In this document: positions 34,854 through 43,578 of the stretch, in pieces | How the letters are laid out: every line of letters begins with the position of its first letter | Numbering within the stretch: position 1 is the first letter of the stretch | The notes under the pieces: model-generated | Told to the model about the DNA's origin: nothing | Seen by the model: only the letters and a program-made list of their open reading frames with translations | Database searches by the model: none | Source of the DNA: Gemmatimonadota bacterium | GTDB lineage: Bacteria; Gemmatimonadota; Gemmatimonadetes; Gemmatimonadales; Gemmatimonadaceae | Length of the DNA: 64,000 nt | Assembly: GCA_020161135.1 (NCBI GenBank) | Contig: JAIUOB010000002.1 | Location: forward strand, 62,001 to 126,000 | Reading direction: 5' to 3' | Made by a program: the position numbers and the translations under genes

Positions 34854-37330
34854 CGCGTCCCCACGCACGCCCCAGCAGCGGTATCCCCCACCGAGAAGCG
34901 CAGGACCAGCAGCGCGTCGAGCACCTCCAGCTTGCCGTCGCAATTGGCGTCGGCGGCCGGGAAGAGCTGCGTGCCCGCGGGCATCTGCGCGCCGGTGAGC
35001 GCCTGCTGGATGAGCAGCACGTCGGCCGCGTTCACCACGCCGTCGTTGTTGACGTCTCCCCGCAGCACGGGCGCATCGGTACCGAAGTCGAAGGCCCAGA
35101 TGCCGCGACCATAGGTGGCCGCCACGAGGCGATTGGTGCGCGCGTTGTACACGAGGTCGGTGACGCGAATGAACGGCATGCCGTCGTTGCGCGTCCACGA
35201 CTGCCCGTCGTTGGTGCTCTCGTACACCCCCAGCATGTTGCCCACGAAGAGCCGGCCGCCCGGACCGAACGCCACGGCCTGCGTCGTCACATCCGGCAGT
35301 TGCGCCGTGATGTCGCTCCACGTCGCGCCGCCGTCCTTCGTGATGAAGACGTGTGGCCCCCCGGCAGCGCCGAACGTCACGACGGTGCGCAGCGGGTCCG
35401 CCGGATCCATCGCAAAGTCGGTGACGGGGCGGGTCGGCAGGTTGGAGACTGGCGACAACCACGTCACGCCGTAGTCGCGCGTGTAACGGATGTTGCCGCT
35501 GCTGGCCCCGACGAACACCACGTTCGAATCGCCGGGCGCGACGGCGATGGCGCTGATCGTCGATGAACCACCACCGCTCAGGTCGGGCGAAATGGCCGTC
35601 CAGTTCGTCCCCTCATTCAGGGTGCGATACAGCCGCGTCCCCCCGAAGTAGAGGCGACTCGGTCGCGTCGGATCGAGCACGAACGGGGCAATGAATGCGC
35701 GCCGCTCGTTCGCATCGATGCCATTCGTGATGCCGCGCGCCGTGAGCCCGGTGACGCGCACCATCGAGCCGTTCTGGCTCGAGTAGTAGTACGTGTCCGG
35801 TGCATCGGGATTGATGGCCGTGTAGGCCCCATCGCCGCCGCCCACACCGCTCCACTGCAGGATGCCGTTGCGCGCGAGAATGGTGCCGTTGTCCTGCATG
35901 CCGGTGAGCACACCGGTCGCGTCCGTGGGATGGACCGACAATCCGGGATAGTGCAGCGACGTGACCAGGCCACGATTGAGGCTCTGGAACGACACTCCAC
36001 CGTCGCGCGTGAGGAACGCGCCGCCGTCGTTGCCCACGAGGATGCGCTTCGGGTCGCGCGGATCGACTTCGATGACGTGCCAATCCACGTGCACCGTGGG
36101 CGCGAACTCGGTGAACGTCTGCCCGCCGTTGGCGCTCCGATACGCGCGCACACCGCCGAGATAGATGACGGCCGGATCGACCGGGTCGACGGCCAGCATG
36201 AGGTTGTACCACCCCTGGTCGCCGAAGCTCAGGCGACTCGGCACGGCCGGGACGGCGGTGACCCCAGTGGCCGGCAGGGCCATACGCGTGGCTGTGGAGT
36301 CATCCCAGCGCCAGAGCCCCGAGAACGTGCCGTCCTGCCGCGCGCCGACGATCCACACACTCTGCGGCTGCGCGGCCGAGACCGCGAGCTCCATGCGACC
36401 GACCGAATCGGCCAGGAAGGTCGTCACGGTGGTCCACGTCTGTCCCTTGTCGGTCGATCGCCACAAGCCTGGCGGGGTGGCGCTGCCGGTGACCCCCTGC
36501 CGGATGGCCCAGAACACATTCGGGTTGGTCGGATGCTGCGCCACGTCGCTGAACGTCAGCGCCGGCGTCGTGAGCGTCCACGTCTGCCCCGAGTTGGCCG
36601 AGCGATGCACGCCGCGATTCGTGGCCGCCACCAGCACGGTGCTCGTCGTCGAGCCGGCCGTCGCATAGTCGAGCGCGATGTGATAGAACGGGATGCCGGA
36701 CGCGAGCGTCGGCGCGAAGGTGTTCGTGCCGAACGTGGTCCAGGTCGCCCCCCCGTCGGTACTGCGCAGCACACCGCACCCGGCGGTGGACTCGTAGAAC
36801 TCGCCGGTGCCCACGTACACGATGTTCGGATTGACCGGATCGACGGTGATCGCACCCGTCACGAGCGAGCACTGCCCATCGGTGAGCGGCACCCAACTGG
36901 CACCTTCGTTGGTGGACTTCCACACGCCGCCGGCCGCGGTGCCCACGTAGAGCGTGTTGCGATCGGTGGGGTGGAACGCCACAGCCGGCACGCGACCGGC
37001 GTCGAGTTGCGGCAACGACCCATACAGGCCGTTGTTGCCATAGAAGCCGACGGGCCCCACCGACATCCAGCGCCCGCGCGTCGGGACGGGCACCGCGAGC
37101 GCCGCCCGGGCATTGCCCTGCGCGGCCAGCCACACGCTGAACGACATGCCGTTCATCGCGACCGCACCGCCGCCCTGCGCATCCCACAGCGCGATGAGCG
37201 CGCGGCGACGCTCTTCAGGATTCCCCTCGCGTTCCTCCTGCGCCGCCAACGCGCGCGGCGACAGGAGCGGCGCCGCGAGCAGCAGCGCCGCCAGCAGTGG
37301 CCGCGACCACACCCCCACCGCGCGCCTCAC
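34847..37330 (-). CDS. Secreted BNR/Asp-box repeat protein with C-terminal dockerin domain
   Basis: 827 residues from GTG 37330, which overlaps the stop of the upstream gene (GTGA). The signal peptide ends around PRALAAQ. Residues about 70-750 form a beta-propeller-like array with at least eight Asp boxes (STNEGASW, STDGGATW, SANSGQTW, STDKGQTW, SANGGQTF, TKDGGATW, STNDGQSW), as in sortilin/GH74-like proteins. Residues 757-815 carry two complete F-hand calcium loops: GDVNNDGVVNAADVLL and DANCDGKLEVLDALL, the signature of a type I dockerin. Dockerins bind cohesins; the two neighbouring upstream genes encode cohesin-like proteins. Catalytic activity cannot be judged. Confidence 0.9.
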   Translation of the reverse strand: MRRAVGVWSRPLLAALLLAAPLLSPRALAAQEEREGNPEERRRALIALWDAQGGGAVAMNGMSFSVWLAAQGNARAALAVPVPTRGRWMSVGPVGFYGNNGLYGSLPQLDAGRVPAVAFHPTDRNTLYVGTAAGGVWKSTNEGASWVPLTDGQCSLVTGAITVDPVNPNIVYVGTGEFYESTAGCGVLRSTDGGATWTTFGTNTFAPTLASGIPFYHIALDYATAGSTTSTVLVAATNRGVHRSANSGQTWTLTTPALTFSDVAQHPTNPNVFWAIRQGVTGSATPPGLWRSTDKGQTWTTVTTFLADSVGRMELAVSAAQPQSVWIVGARQDGTFSGLWRWDDSTATRMALPATGVTAVPAVPSRLSFGDQGWYNLMLAVDPVDPAVIYLGGVRAYRSANGGQTFTEFAPTVHVDWHVIEVDPRDPKRILVGNDGGAFLTRDGGVSFQSLNRGLVTSLHYPGLSVHPTDATGVLTGMQDNGTILARNGILQWSGVGGGDGAYTAINPDAPDTYYYSSQNGSMVRVTGLTARGITNGIDANERRAFIAPFVLDPTRPSRLYFGGTRLYRTLNEGTNWTAISPDLSGGGSSTISAIAVAPGDSNVVFVGASSGNIRYTRDYGVTWLSPVSNLPTRPVTDFAMDPADPLRTVVTFGAAGGPHVFITKDGGATWSDITAQLPDVTTQAVAFGPGGRLFVGNMLGVYESTNDGQSWTRNDGMPFIRVTDLVYNARTNRLVAATYGRGIWAFDFGTDAPVLRGDVNNDGVVNAADVLLIQQALTGAQMPAGTQLFPAADANCDGKLEVLDALLVLRFSVGDTAAGACVGTRR

Positions 37331-37851
37331 GGCGTCACCTCGCGGCGCACCGCGAGCGAATCGAGCACGTTGTGCCCACTCACCGCATGAGCCTCGGCCA
37401 ACTCGAGCTGCCAGCGGGTGCCGGTGGCGCCGCCACCCGCTCGCGTGAACACGAGTGTCAGGAGATCGCCGGCATGCGTGCCGTCCGTCCACGCCGCAGC
37501 GAGCCGCACGCGCGCGTCTGCACCGAGACCGTCGGCGCGACAGGCGAGCAGCGGCGAACCCTGCGCGGCATCGCAGCGCACGAAGGTCCACGCCGGATCG
37601 GCGGTGACCGCGCCCGTGAGGCTACCGACCGGACTCACGGGGCCGACGCCGAGCGCGACGGCCACGCGCAACGTGTCGCCCACCGCGGTAGCGACACGCA
37701 GCGCGATGGGCGTGCGCTCGGGCGGGCGCACCTGCACGACATCCATGGTGCGACGACAGGCAGGCGCGACGGCGACGAGCACGCCGAGCGCGCCGGTGAT
37801 GGCCACGCGTGCCGCGGCGGCGCGCGATCGGGACAGTCGAGACGTCATCAT
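37327..37851 (-). CDS. Putative lipoprotein with cohesin-like domain
   Basis: 174 residues from ATG 37851, overlapping the preceding stop (ATGA). The N terminus has a hydrophobic segment ending VAVAPAC (Cys 32), a possible though imperfect lipobox. The remaining ~125 residues are beta-rich, in the order expected of a cohesin: GDTLRVAVALGVG, then VGSLTGAVTADPAWTFVRCD, then ARVRLAAAWTDGTHAGDLLTLVFTRAGG, then WQLELAEAHAVSG. It resembles cohesin/dockerin-system proteins in its G-D-L-L-x-L-x-F motif. The reading is by pattern only. Its place directly before a dockerin-bearing gene supports a binding role. An alternative is another Ig-like carbohydrate-binding fold. Confidence 0.7.
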   Translation of the reverse strand: MMTSRLSRSRAAAARVAITGALGVLVAVAPACRRTMDVVQVRPPERTPIALRVATAVGDTLRVAVALGVGPVSPVGSLTGAVTADPAWTFVRCDAAQGSPLLACRADGLGADARVRLAAAWTDGTHAGDLLTLVFTRAGGGATGTRWQLELAEAHAVSGHNVLDSLAVRREVTP

Positions 37852-39548
37852 GGAACGATCACCACCGGGTTGAACACACTCGCCTGGGCGGTCACATCGG
37901 TGAGGTCGCCGGCGAGCAGTTGGTTGAGCGTGATCACCACCTGGTTGCCCACGCCGCGTTGATTCACGCGGCAATTGAGCCGGAAGAGCGTGACGGGGCC
38001 GGACACCGGTGTGGTGGTCACCCACGTCATGCGCAGCACCTGCCGACCATCGGGCTGCGTGATGGTCACGCCGGGACGCAACGTCGTGAACGTCAGTGCG
38101 GTGACCGGCGCGAACGGCGAACTCTGCGAGCCCGGCCACGCCAGCTCGAGATCGGCGGCCGTGAGGGGCTTGCCGTCACGGGACTCGACCTGCACGACGA
38201 TCGAGAAGGTGTCGGTGGTGATGCGATACGAGGGCATGAGCGTGCGCACGATCGGGCTCGTGGCGCTGCGCGGCACGAACACGAGCAGGGAGTCGGCCAC
38301 CGCGGGGTTGCGGGTCGCCTGCGCCACCACCCAGGTGCGCCCCTCGGCGATGCCGGTGATGCGCCCTTCGGCGGCCACCGAGGCGCGCGACGCATCGCGC
38401 ACGAGCCACGTCACGCCGCCCGTCGAGACGGGGAACTGCAGCGCGTTGCGCGCCGAGAGGAACGGCGTCGCGGTCGCACCCGGCGCGGTGAGCACGACGA
38501 TCTTCTCGTTGGTGTCGGCGGCGGTGCGTGCGACCGTGATGAACGTCGGGGTGGCGTTGGTATCACGCGGCGCCACGCTCATCGCACGAGACGTGAGCGC
38601 AGGGAGCCCGGCCGCGGTGAACTGGAGCGTGCTCGTGGCGGCGCCGCTCGTGGCCGTGAGGCCGGTGAAGGTCGCGCGGCCGTCCGTGTCGGTCACCGCC
38701 ACGTCGTTGGCGAGCACGATGCCGGCAGCGGTCGCGGTGGCGCGAATGCTGACGCCCGCCACCGCCGCGACGTTGCCGCCGTTGTCGAAGAGGCGCACGA
38801 TGGGCGGCGGCGTGAGCGCCACACCCACCTCCGCGGCGACCGGCACGTCACGATCGAACGCGAGCAGGGCCGGCGGACCGGCGCCGAGCGCGAAGGAACC
38901 TGACGTTGCCGTCGCGAGGCCCGTGGCGGCGAACTGCAGCGCGCGGTTGCCGAGAGCGCCGGTGAGCGCGAGATCGGCGAAGCGCACCACTCCCTGCGCC
39001 GCGGCAACCGTGGCCGTACCCGACAGCACGCCGTTGCCGACGAGGCTCGCACTCACCTGCACGCTGGCGGTGGTGACGAGGTTGTCCGCGTTGTCACGCA
39101 CCTCGACGACCGGCTGCGTCGTGAGACGCACCCCCGAGGCCGCGCCGGACGGCTGCGTGACGACCACGAGGCGCGTCGGCGCGCCCGCGACGACCGTGAG
39201 TGACACGGTGGACGAGGCCGCCCCCGTTCCGCCGGTGCCGGCGTACGACGCGGTGATGGTAGCCGACCCGGCGGTCGCGCCGGTCACGAGCCCGGAGGAG
39301 GTCACCGAGGCGACTGATGGCGCTGACGAACTCCACGTGAGCACCGTGCCGGGCACGAGCTTGCCCTTGGTGTTCGTGTAGGTGCCGCTCAGTTGGACGG
39401 TCGCGCCCGATGTCACCGTGGTGGACGTCGCTGAGATGGCGATCACGGCCGGGACATCGGGCGTCGCGGGGTCACCACCGCACGCACCGACGACGAGGAG
39501 CACGATCGGCGCGATTCGCGCGGGAAGACGGCGCAACAAGAGTCGCAT
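37848..39548 (-). CDS. Surface lipoprotein with bacterial Ig-like domains and C-terminal cohesin-like domain
   Basis: 566 residues from ATG 39548. Lipobox LVVGAC with Cys 23, then GGDPATPD. Residues about 35-125 form a BIG2-type domain (PAVIAISATSTTVTSGATVQLSGTYT and VASVTSSGLVTGATAGSATITASY). Several further Ig-like repeats follow, each with PxVxVxDNxGNxV or similar. The last 120 residues read like a cohesin: SIVVQVESRDGKPLTAADLELAW, RMTWVTTTPVSGPVTLFRLNCRV, then VVITLNQLLAGDL and a final NPVVIVP. First gene of a three-gene operon with ATGA/GTGA overlaps leading to the dockerin protein. A lipid anchor plus cohesin would let it hold the dockerin protein at the cell surface. Confidence 0.8.
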   Translation of the reverse strand: MRLLLRRLPARIAPIVLLVVGACGGDPATPDVPAVIAISATSTTVTSGATVQLSGTYTNTKGKLVPGTVLTWSSSAPSVASVTSSGLVTGATAGSATITASYAGTGGTGAASSTVSLTVVAGAPTRLVVVTQPSGAASGVRLTTQPVVEVRDNADNLVTTASVQVSASLVGNGVLSGTATVAAAQGVVRFADLALTGALGNRALQFAATGLATATSGSFALGAGPPALLAFDRDVPVAAEVGVALTPPPIVRLFDNGGNVAAVAGVSIRATATAAGIVLANDVAVTDTDGRATFTGLTATSGAATSTLQFTAAGLPALTSRAMSVAPRDTNATPTFITVARTAADTNEKIVVLTAPGATATPFLSARNALQFPVSTGGVTWLVRDASRASVAAEGRITGIAEGRTWVVAQATRNPAVADSLLVFVPRSATSPIVRTLMPSYRITTDTFSIVVQVESRDGKPLTAADLELAWPGSQSSPFAPVTALTFTTLRPGVTITQPDGRQVLRMTWVTTTPVSGPVTLFRLNCRVNQRGVGNQVVITLNQLLAGDLTDVTAQASVFNPVVIVP

Positions 39549-39741
39549 GCGGCCGGAGCGAAGACGGAAGGAAGGAGGCCGGTGCACCGGCGCGACGCTG
39601 CAGACGGGGCTGCAGCAGACGGGATCGCGCGACTGACGGCAGGCGGGAGCAATGGCTGACCATAGGGCGCCCGACGCACACTGTCAAACGGCGCGGACGG
39701 ATGCGCGTGTCCGAACGCGTCCCCGCGACGGACCTGCGCGT

Positions 39742-40998
39742 CTAGACCCGCCGCCAGAAGTCCGACCGTCCGAGCGCCAGCAGCGAGGCGCCGATGAGCA
39801 CCACGGCGGACATCGCGATCGCGCCGCCGGCGGTCACGAGGCGCGCGAGGGCGCCCAGCGCGAACGATCCGACCGCCTGCGAGAGCCCGACGAACACGAG
39901 CGAATAGAACGCCATCAGGCGCCCGCGAAAACGCTCGTCGACGAGCATCTGTAGCACGCCGTTCGACAGCGCATTGAAGGTGATCATCGTCACGCCGATC
40001 GCGAGCAGCAGCGCCGAGGCGACGTCAGCCCGCGTCGTCCAGGCAAAGGCGAAGAGCAGCACCGGAAAGAGCAGCCCCGCGGCCATGAGGACCGGTCCCT
40101 TGCGATGGCGGTGCGACAGCGGCCCGGCCACCAGAAGCGCCCCCAGCAGGCCGCCGATACCGACCATGGCCAGCAGGGCGCCATAGCCGCCGGCACCCAT
40201 GCCCAGTTGGTCGCGTGCCACGACGGGCATGAGGGTCAGGAATGCGCCACCGAACACCGCACCCACCGTGACCAACAGGAGCAGATCGCGGACGGGGCCG
40301 CGCTGCAGCAGGTGCCGCAGCCCCTCGGCGGCGCCCTCGGTCGTTTCCCGCAGCAGGGCGCGCACTCCGGCCGGCGGAGGGGCGGCCGAGGGCTCCTGAG
40401 GCAACCGGATGCGCAGCAGGCCCCAGAGGACCGCCACGAAGCTCAGGGCGTTGAGCCCGAAGCACCACGCGATGCCGGCCCGCGCGATGACCAGCCCACC
40501 CAGCGCCGGCCCCACCACCCGGGCCAGGTTGAATCCGCTCGAGTTGAGGGCGATGGCCGGCTGCAGGTCGTCGCGACCGACCAACTGAATGATGAGACTC
40601 TGCCGCGCCGGAATCTCGATGGCGCTGCTCATCCCCTGCACCACCGCCAGCCCCAGGAGCAACGGGATGCTCACGTGCCCCGTCCACGTGACCAGCCACA
40701 GCACCGCGGCCTGGACGAGGAAGACGGTCTGGGTGATGCGCACGATCCGCAGCTTGTCGGTGCGGTCGACGAAGGCGCCGGCGTGCATGCTGAAGAGCAC
40801 GATCGGGGCGGCGCCCACGCTGGCGACGAGCCCGACCACGAAGGCGCTGTCCGAGAGCTGGAGTGACAGCCACCCGACGGCCATCGTCTGCATCCAGGAC
40901 CCCATGAGCGACAGGGTCTGCCCCACCCAGAAGATCCGGAAATTCCGGTGCCGGCCCAGCACGCGGAACGGATTCAGGGATCGGGGTGGCGCCGCCAT
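39742..40998 (-). CDS. MFS transporter, EntS/MFS_3-like
   Basis: 418 residues with about 12 membrane helices. It opens FRVLGRHRNFRIFWVGQTLSLMGSWMQTMAVGW, the standard start of the MFS_3 group (EntS-like exporters), followed by the loop GAFVDRTDKLRIVRITQ between helices 2 and 3. LIIQLVGRDDLQPAIALNSSGFNLARVVGPALGG is another signature of this group. These proteins are proton-driven exporters of siderophores, macrolides or other compounds. No biosynthetic cluster is adjacent, so its substrate is unknown. A TTATCA box lies 7 bp before the ATG, suggesting a leaderless message, with wecB diverging from the same region. Confidence 0.92.
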   Translation of the reverse strand: MAAPPRSLNPFRVLGRHRNFRIFWVGQTLSLMGSWMQTMAVGWLSLQLSDSAFVVGLVASVGAAPIVLFSMHAGAFVDRTDKLRIVRITQTVFLVQAAVLWLVTWTGHVSIPLLLGLAVVQGMSSAIEIPARQSLIIQLVGRDDLQPAIALNSSGFNLARVVGPALGGLVIARAGIAWCFGLNALSFVAVLWGLLRIRLPQEPSAAPPPAGVRALLRETTEGAAEGLRHLLQRGPVRDLLLLVTVGAVFGGAFLTLMPVVARDQLGMGAGGYGALLAMVGIGGLLGALLVAGPLSHRHRKGPVLMAAGLLFPVLLFAFAWTTRADVASALLLAIGVTMITFNALSNGVLQMLVDERFRGRLMAFYSLVFVGLSQAVGSFALGALARLVTAGGAIAMSAVVLIGASLLALGRSDFWRRV

Positions 40999-41005
40999 GG
41001 TGGCA

Positions 41006-41014
41006 TGATAATCT
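41006..41014. promoter_or_regulatory. Overlapping divergent -10 boxes (MFS gene / wecB)
   Basis: In reverse, TTATCA (41011-41006) ends 7 bases before the MFS start codon, a leaderless arrangement. Forward, GATAAT/TAATCT (41007-41014) could serve wecB, leaving a leader of about 50 bases to GTG 41066. Confidence 0.4.
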
Positions 41015-41065
41015 GCTGGACAACCGCGTTCGCGCGGTTTCGCTCTCCCTCAACCGGAACGCTTC

Positions 41066-42127
41066 GTGAAGCTGCTGCACGTCGTCGGCGCCCGACCGAA
41101 TTTTCCGAAGCTCGCCCCCGTGCACCGCGCCGCCCGCGCGCTCGGGCTCGAGCAGGTCATCGTGCACACCGGGCAGCACTACGACGAGGCGATGTCGGCC
41201 GGATTCTTCCGCGACCTCGACATCCCCGAGCCCGATGTGAATCTCGAGGTCGGATCGGCGTCGCACGCCGTGCAGACCGCGCGCATCATCGAGCGCTTCG
41301 AGCCCGTGCTGCTCGCGCAGCGGCCGGACTGGCTCGTGGTGTACGGCGACGTGAACTCGACCATGGCCACCGCCATCGTCGCCGCCAAACTGGGAGTGCG
41401 CATCGCCCATGTGGAGGCGGGGCTTCGCAGCAACGACCGCACGATGCCCGAGGAGATCAACCGGCTCGTGACCGATCGGCTGGCCGACCTGCTGCTCACC
41501 CCGTCCACCGATGCCGACGTGACGCTGCAGGCCGAGGGTGAGCCAGCAAGCGAGATCGTGTTCGTCGGCAACGTCATGATCGACACGCTCTACGCGTCGC
41601 TCCCCAAGGCCGAAGCCACGGGCTACGCGCAGCGCATGGGCGCCGACGGTTCGCACGTCGTCGTCACGCTACATCGCCCGTCGAATGTCGACGACCCGGA
41701 GCGCCTGCGCACCGTGTGTGCGGAGCTCGCCGCGCTCTCGCGTTCGCGTACGGTGTACTTCCCGGCGCACCCGCGCACACAGCAGCGCCTCACGGCGTTG
41801 GGGGTCGATCTCGGCAACATCCGCATCGGCGACCCGATCGCGTATTTCGAGATGCTCGACCTCGTGCGCGGCGCGCATGCCGTCGTCACCGACTCCGGCG
41901 GCGTCCAGGAGGAGACCACCGCGCTCGGCGTGCCCTGCTTCACGCTGCGTCCGAACACCGAGCGTCCGATCACCGTGTCCGAGGGCACCAACCAGCTGGT
42001 GCTCGACCTGACGACGCTGGGGGGGCTCGTGGAGGCAGCGACGCGCCCCGCGGCCCCTCGACGGCCGGCGGGGTGGGACGGACGGGCGGGAGAACGCGTC
42101 GCGGCCGCGCTGGCAGCACGGCCGTAG
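41066..42127 (+). CDS. wecB: UDP-N-acetylglucosamine 2-epimerase (non-hydrolysing)
   Basis: 353 residues with a GTG start. It interconverts UDP-GlcNAc and UDP-ManNAc in the cytoplasm. VVGARPNFPKLAPVHRAAR is the N-terminal signature. HTGQHYDEAMS, VYGDVNSTMATAIVAAKLG, HVEAGLRSNDRTMPEEINR, TLHRPSNVDDP and TDSGGVQEETTALGVPCFTLRPNTERPIT are all conserved in this GT-B-fold family. Length is typical. It begins the polysaccharide-related part of the window. UDP-ManNAc may go to the exopolysaccharide repeat unit made by the genes at 44.6-63 kb, or to cell-wall glycans. The VWA gene follows 59 bp downstream. Confidence 0.96.
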   Translation: MKLLHVVGARPNFPKLAPVHRAARALGLEQVIVHTGQHYDEAMSAGFFRDLDIPEPDVNLEVGSASHAVQTARIIERFEPVLLAQRPDWLVVYGDVNSTMATAIVAAKLGVRIAHVEAGLRSNDRTMPEEINRLVTDRLADLLLTPSTDADVTLQAEGEPASEIVFVGNVMIDTLYASLPKAEATGYAQRMGADGSHVVVTLHRPSNVDDPERLRTVCAELAALSRSRTVYFPAHPRTQQRLTALGVDLGNIRIGDPIAYFEMLDLVRGAHAVVTDSGGVQEETTALGVPCFTLRPNTERPITVSEGTNQLVLDLTTLGGLVEAATRPAAPRRPAGWDGRAGERVAAALAARP

Positions 42128-42186
42128 TCGCGGGATCGTGCGCGGGGCGCCGCGCGTATAGCATGGGTAGACCACACCGCGCCCCG

Positions 42187-43461
42187 ATGCGATTCCATAC
42201 CTATACGAAGTTCAATCCGCAGTGGGCCGACGCCGTCGACCTGCAGGCGCTGCTCGACCAGCTCGCGGACTTCCTGCTGCAGTCGGGATTCGCGGGGGGC
42301 GACGACCCGTACTGGGGCGAGCCGGAGGAAGGCGGCGACCGCTCGGTCGACGCGCTCAAGGAGGCGATCCTGCGCGCGCTCATCGAGAGCGGCCAGCTCA
42401 CGCCGGAGATGCTGCAGGCGCTGCGCGGCGACGGCGACGAGGTGTCGGAAGCGCGACTCGCTGAGCTGCTGGATGGTCTGGTGCAGCGGCTCGTGCAGGA
42501 GGGGTTTCTTGCCACCGACGGCGCCGCGGCGGTACCCACGGGCCATCAGCCGGTGTCAGGCAAGGGATCGTTGGGTCAGGCGGCCGCACGCGACGTGCAG
42601 TTCAGCCTCACCGAGAAGGGGGTCGACTTCCTCGGCTACAAGACGCTTCGCCACCTGTTGGGGTCGTTCGGCAAGTCGAGCATCGGCAGCCACGACACGC
42701 CGCAGCTCGCCACGGGCGTCGAGAGCGACGCATGGAGCCGCCCCTACGAGTTCGGCGACACGCTGAACCTCGACGTGCCGGGCACCCTGGCGAATGCGTT
42801 GGCGCGGACCGGTTCACTCGACGTGCCCATCGACCTCGACTACCGCGATCTCATGGTGCGGCAGAGCGAGTATCGCTCGAGTTGTGCGACGGTGCTCATG
42901 CTGGACACGTCGCACTCGATGATCCTGTACGGCGAGGATCGCTTCACGCCGGCCAAGAAGGTCGCACTGGCGCTCACGCACCTCATTCGCACGCAGTTTC
43001 CCGGCGACACCATTCGGGTGGTGCTCTTCCATGACAGCGCGGAGGAGATCCCGCTGGCGACGCTGGCCGGTGCGCAGGTGGGGCCGTATCACACGAATAC
43101 GGCCGAGGGGCTCAAGCTGGCGCGGCGGCTGCTGCTCGCGCAAAAAAAGGACATGCGGCAGATCATCATGATCACCGACGGCAAGCCGAGCGCGCTGTCG
43201 ATGCCGGACGGTCAGGTCTACAAGAACTCGATGGGGCTGGACGGCTTCGTGATCGCGGAGACGCTGCGCGAGGTGGCGGCGTGCCGGAAGGCCGGGATCA
43301 TGATCAACACGTTCATGCTGGCGCGGGACCGTGCGCTCGTGGAGTTCGTGAAGCGGGTGAGCGAGATCAGCCGCGGCAAGGCGTACTTCACGAACACGAT
43401 GAGCCTGGGTCAGTTCGTGCTGATGGACTTTCTGCGCCGGAAGACGAAGCGGGTGAGCTGA
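42187..43461 (+). CDS. VWA-domain protein (MoxR/chelatase partner type)
   Basis: 424 residues from ATG 42187. The first 230 residues are mainly helical and acidic. The VWA domain spans about 235-410: the MIDAS motif is DTSHSM in [17 protein letters not shown], followed by the strand [17 protein letters not shown], a Thr-containing segment [18 protein letters not shown] and [17 protein letters not shown] with the further MIDAS Asp. Such proteins pair with MoxR/ChlI-type AAA ATPases, here probably the one at 31181, to form metal-dependent protein-remodelling machines. It is not adjacent to that partner. Ends at a strong terminator. Confidence 0.9.
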   Translation: MRFHTYTKFNPQWADAVDLQALLDQLADFLLQSGFAGGDDPYWGEPEEGGDRSVDALKEAILRALIESGQLTPEMLQALRGDGDEVSEARLAELLDGLVQRLVQEGFLATDGAAAVPTGHQPVSGKGSLGQAAARDVQFSLTEKGVDFLGYKTLRHLLGSFGKSSIGSHDTPQLATGVESDAWSRPYEFGDTLNLDVPGTLANALARTGSLDVPIDLDYRDLMVRQSEYRSSCATVLMLDTSHSMILYGEDRFTPAKKVALALTHLIRTQFPGDTIRVVLFHDSAEEIPLATLAGAQVGPYHTNTAEGLKLARRLLLAQKKDMRQIIMITDGKPSALSMPDGQVYKNSMGLDGFVIAETLREVAACRKAGIMINTFMLARDRALVEFVKRVSEISRGKAYFTNTMSLGQFVLMDFLRRKTKRVS

Positions 43462-43517
43462 CGTCGGCGGGGTGCACCCGGAGCGGGCGCGTCTGGCCTG
43501 AGTGACAGGCAAAGAAA

Positions 43518-43545
43518 AAACGGGGCTCCCGAAGGAGCCCCGTTT
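43518..43545. terminator. Bidirectional rho-independent terminator
   Basis: A perfect 12-bp stem AAACGGGGCTCC (43518-43529) with GGAGCCCCGTTT (43534-43545) and a CGAA tetraloop, lying between the convergent VWA and PEP-CTERM genes. Confidence 0.9.
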
Positions 43546-43578
43546 CGCCGAGGTGACGTCCGTGTCAACCGATCAAGC

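Noticed and set aside
31181..43461. Magnesium chelatase subunits BchI/BchD of bacteriochlorophyll synthesis.
   Set aside because: The AAA protein is longer and has an altered P loop, the VWA protein lacks the AAA half of BchD, and no other pigment gene is in the window.
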